Shown: positions 61,788 to 64,000 of the stretch, piece by piece
Position numbering within the stretch: the first letter of the stretch is position 1
Layout of the letters: every line of letters begins with the position of its first letter
Origin: Streptomyces taklimakanensis
Lineage (GTDB): Bacteria > Actinomycetota > Actinomycetes > Streptomycetales > Streptomycetaceae
DNA length: 64,000 nucleotides
Assembly (NCBI RefSeq): GCF_009709575.1
Contig: NZ_WIXO01000001.1
Location: 3,536,001 to 3,600,000 of the forward strand
Reading direction: 5' to 3'
Position numbers and translations under genes: made by a program
The notes under the pieces: generated by a model
Told to the model about the DNA's origin: nothing
Databases searched by the model: none
What the model saw: the letters and a program-made list of their open reading frames with translations, nothing else

Positions 61788-62990
61788 ATGGACGTCGCAA
61801 GCGAACCCGCCGCCCTCCGCCAGGCGGCCCCCGAGCATCCGGGCAACGAGCACCGGACCGGCCTGCGGGTCGGCGCCGAGATCGACTTGGCCGCGCTGCG
61901 CGACAACGTGCGCGCGCTGCGCGGGCGGGCGGCCGGGGCGGAGCTGATGGCCGTGGTCAAGGCCGACGCCTACGGCCACGGCATGCTCCCCTGCGCCCGC
62001 GCCGCGCGCCGGGCCGGGGCGGCCTGGCTGGGCACCGCCACCCCCGAGGAGGCGTTGGCGCTGCGCGTCGCCGGGGACCGGGGCCGGGTGCTGTGCTGGC
62101 TGTGGACGCCGGGCGGGCCCTGGCGCGAGGCGATCGAGGCGGACGTCGACGTGTCGGCGAGCGCCCGCTGGGCGCTGGAGGAGATCACGGCCGCCGCCCG
62201 GGCCTGCGGCCGTACCGCCCGGGTCCATCTGAAGGTGGACACCGGGCTGGGCCGCAACGGCTGCCAACCCGCCGACTGGGCGGATCTGGTCGCCGCCGCC
62301 CGCGCCGCCGAGGCGGAGGGCACGGTGCGGGTGGTGGGCCTGTGGTCGCACTTCGCCTGTGCCGACGAGCCCGGCCACCCGTCGATCGCCGCGCAGTTGG
62401 ACGCCTTCCGCGAGGCGTTGGCCGTCGCCGAGCGCGCCGGGCTGGCGCCGGAGGTGCGGCACATGGCGAACTCGCCCGCCACGCTCACGCTCCCCGAGTC
62501 GCACTTCGACCTGGTGCGCACCGGGGTCTCGGTCTACGGGCTCTCGCCCTCGCCGGAGGTCGGGGTGCCGGCGGACTTCGGGTTGCGGCCGGTGATGACG
62601 CTGCGCGCCCGGCTGGCCGTCGTCAAGCGCGTCCCGGCCGGGCACGGGGTGAGCTACGGCCACCACTACACCACCCCCGGCGAGACGACCCTGGCGTTGG
62701 TCCCGGCCGGGTACGCCGACGGCGTCCCCCGGCACGCCTCGGGCACCGGGCCGGTGCTGGTGGCCGGGAAGTGGCGGACGGTCGCGGGGCGGGTGGCCAT
62801 GGACCAGTTCGTGGTGGACCTCGGCGGCGACGCGGCCGAGGCCGGTGACGAGGCGGTGCTGTTCGGGCCCGGGGACGCGGGCGAGCCCACGGTCGAGGAC
62901 TGGGCGCGCGCCACGGGGACCATCGGCTACGAGATCGTCACCCGGATCGGCGCCCGGGTGCCACGCACGCACCTCAACGCGGATACGTGA
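61788..62990 (+). CDS. alr: Alanine racemase
   Basis: The 400-residue PLP enzyme makes D-alanine for peptidoglycan. The PLP lysine is Lys58 in MAVVKADAYGHGM. The catalytic Tyr is in GHGVSYGHHYTT, about residue 285. MANSPATLTLPESHFDLVRT and the C-terminal barrel with GRVAMDQFVVDLGG follow. An N-terminal extension of about 25 residues is not conserved. The next gene starts 7 bases after the stop. Confidence 0.96.
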   Translation: MDVASEPAALRQAAPEHPGNEHRTGLRVGAEIDLAALRDNVRALRGRAAGAELMAVVKADAYGHGMLPCARAARRAGAAWLGTATPEEALALRVAGDRGRVLCWLWTPGGPWREAIEADVDVSASARWALEEITAAARACGRTARVHLKVDTGLGRNGCQPADWADLVAAARAAEAEGTVRVVGLWSHFACADEPGHPSIAAQLDAFREALAVAERAGLAPEVRHMANSPATLTLPESHFDLVRTGVSVYGLSPSPEVGVPADFGLRPVMTLRARLAVVKRVPAGHGVSYGHHYTTPGETTLALVPAGYADGVPRHASGTGPVLVAGKWRTVAGRVAMDQFVVDLGGDAAEAGDEAVLFGPGDAGEPTVEDWARATGTIGYEIVTRIGARVPRTHLNADT

Positions 62991-62997
62991 TCTGCCC

Positions 62998-64000
62998 ATG
63001 ACACAGACGGGCGGGGGATGGGCGCGCCGCGCGGGACTGGCCGGCGCGGTGCTGGGCATGGCCGCGGCGGGAGCGGCCGCCGGGGTGGCCGTCGAACGGC
63101 TCACCGTCCACCGCGCCATACGCCGCCGGGCACGGCTGGCCCTGGACGCCGCGGCCCCCTACGGCTCGTTGCGCGGCACCCCGGGTCGGACCGTGACCGA
63201 CGACGGCGTCGAGCTGTACTACGAGGTCGATGAGCCGGTAGGCGAGGAGGGGGAGCCGGGGGAGCCGGAGGAGACGCCCCGGGGCGCGCCCACGGTCGTC
63301 TTCAGCCACGGCTACTGCCTGACCCAGGACGTCTGGCACTTCCAGCGCGCCGCCCTGCGCGGCACCGCGCACACCGCGCCCCCCACACCCGCCCTGCGCG
63401 CCGTCTACTGGGACCAGCGCGGCCACGGTCGCTCCGGGCGCGGCCCGGCCGGGACGGCGGTGACCGTGGACCGGCTCGGCCGCGACCTGAAGGCGGTGCT
63501 CGACGCCGCCGTCCCCGAGGGACCGGTCGTCCTCGTCGGACACTCCATGGGCGGGATGACGATGATGGCCCTCGCCCACCACCACCCCGAGTACGTCGCG
63601 GAGCGCGTCGCCGCCGTCGCCCTGCTGGGGACCTCGGCGGGCGGCCTGGCGGAGGTCACCTACGGCCTGCCCGCCGCCGGGGCACGGGCGCTGCGGCGGA
63701 TGGCGCCGGGCCTGCTGCGGACGCTGGCCGCGCGGGCGGAGCTGGTCGAGCGTGGTCGGCGGGCCACCGCCGACCTCTTCGCCGGCCTGGTCAGGCGGTA
63801 CTCGTTCGGCGGCCGGGACGTCGACCCCGGTGTGGCGCGCTTCGCGGAGCGGCTGATCGAGTCGGTCCCGGTCGACGTGGTCGCGGACTTCTACCCGGCC
63901 TTCGCCGAGCACGAGAAGACCGCCGCGCTGGCCGCCTTCGCCACCGAACGGCCCGCCCTGATCCTCACCGGCGACCGGGACCTCCTCACCCCGCGCGAGC
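62998..64000 (+). CDS. Alpha/beta hydrolase, 3' end outside window
   Basis: The first 334 codons are visible from ATG 62998. The N-terminus has one hydrophobic segment (AGLAGAVLGMAAAGAAAGVA), so it may be membrane-anchored or exported. The alpha/beta hydrolase core shows the oxyanion segment VVFSHGYCLTQDVWHFQR, AVYWDQRGHGRSGRG and the nucleophile elbow GHSMGGMTMM. An Asp of the triad is likely in LTGDRDLLTP at the edge. The catalytic His is beyond the window. It is probably cotranscribed with alr, and the substrate is unknown. Confidence 0.88.
   Translation, partial: MTQTGGGWARRAGLAGAVLGMAAAGAAAGVAVERLTVHRAIRRRARLALDAAAPYGSLRGTPGRTVTDDGVELYYEVDEPVGEEGEPGEPEETPRGAPTVVFSHGYCLTQDVWHFQRAALRGTAHTAPPTPALRAVYWDQRGHGRSGRGPAGTAVTVDRLGRDLKAVLDAAVPEGPVVLVGHSMGGMTMMALAHHHPEYVAERVAAVALLGTSAGGLAEVTYGLPAAGARALRRMAPGLLRTLAARAELVERGRRATADLFAGLVRRYSFGGRDVDPGVARFAERLIESVPVDVVADFYPAFAEHEKTAALAAFATERPALILTGDRDLLTPRE

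Overview
This window is a GC-rich actinobacterial chromosome segment, almost certainly Streptomyces or a very close relative. The evidence is the strong G/C third-position bias, frequent GTG/TTG starts with GGAGG-type ribosome sites, and the actinobacterial gene order rplJL-rpoBC, rpsLG-fusA-tuf, S10/spc, secY-adk-map-infA, alpha operon, rplM-rpsI, glmM-coaA-glmS-acpS-nnr-alr. No tRNA, rRNA or CRISPR array was seen.

Layout. 1-9929: 3' end of a lipoprotein gene, the L10 leader and rplJ-rplL, then rpoB-rpoC. RpoB carries Asn442 where Ser (E. coli 531) is usual, a rifampicin-resistance position. 9930-12510: long overlapping terminator hairpins, then on the minus strand a Pycsar-type membrane effector and a Crp/Fnr regulator with an intact cyclic-nucleotide pocket, then a DUF1707/DUF4190 membrane protein. 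12690-17353: str operon rpsL-rpsG-fusA-tuf. 17395-25515: variable accessory segment holding a GNAT enzyme, a frameshifted RsbW-type ATPase, a PASTA-type lipoprotein, a divergent AraC/cupin pair with a clear operator, a decayed XRE-DUF5753/DUF397 locus, a secreted lipoprotein and two tandem SUKH/SMI1 genes.

25688-42827: S10, spc, secY-adk-map, infA-rpmJ and alpha operons. A 25-base hairpin element is identical in the leaders of rpsL and rpsJ. 43024-46730: rplQ, truA, a sulfotransferase and a K15-type DD-peptidase.

46894-50850 is a small mobile or plastic locus and the most unusual part. Two polymorphic-toxin tips, each cut off inside the pretoxin-HINT junction and each followed by a candidate immunity gene, flank a tyrosine integrase and a hicBA toxin-antitoxin pair. 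A 23-base direct repeat brackets int-hicBA, and the 3' remnant of a second integrase lies beyond the second cassette. These look like stored or displaced toxin cassettes, although the full-length carrier toxin is not in the window.

50939-64000: a membrane protein, an ABC-F ATPase, rplM-rpsI, glmM, coaA on the minus strand, glmS, acpS, nnr, alr and the start of an alpha/beta hydrolase. Core genes here serve translation, transcription, protein export, cell-wall amino sugars, D-alanine and CoA supply. The accessory genes are mainly signalling, conflict and immunity functions.
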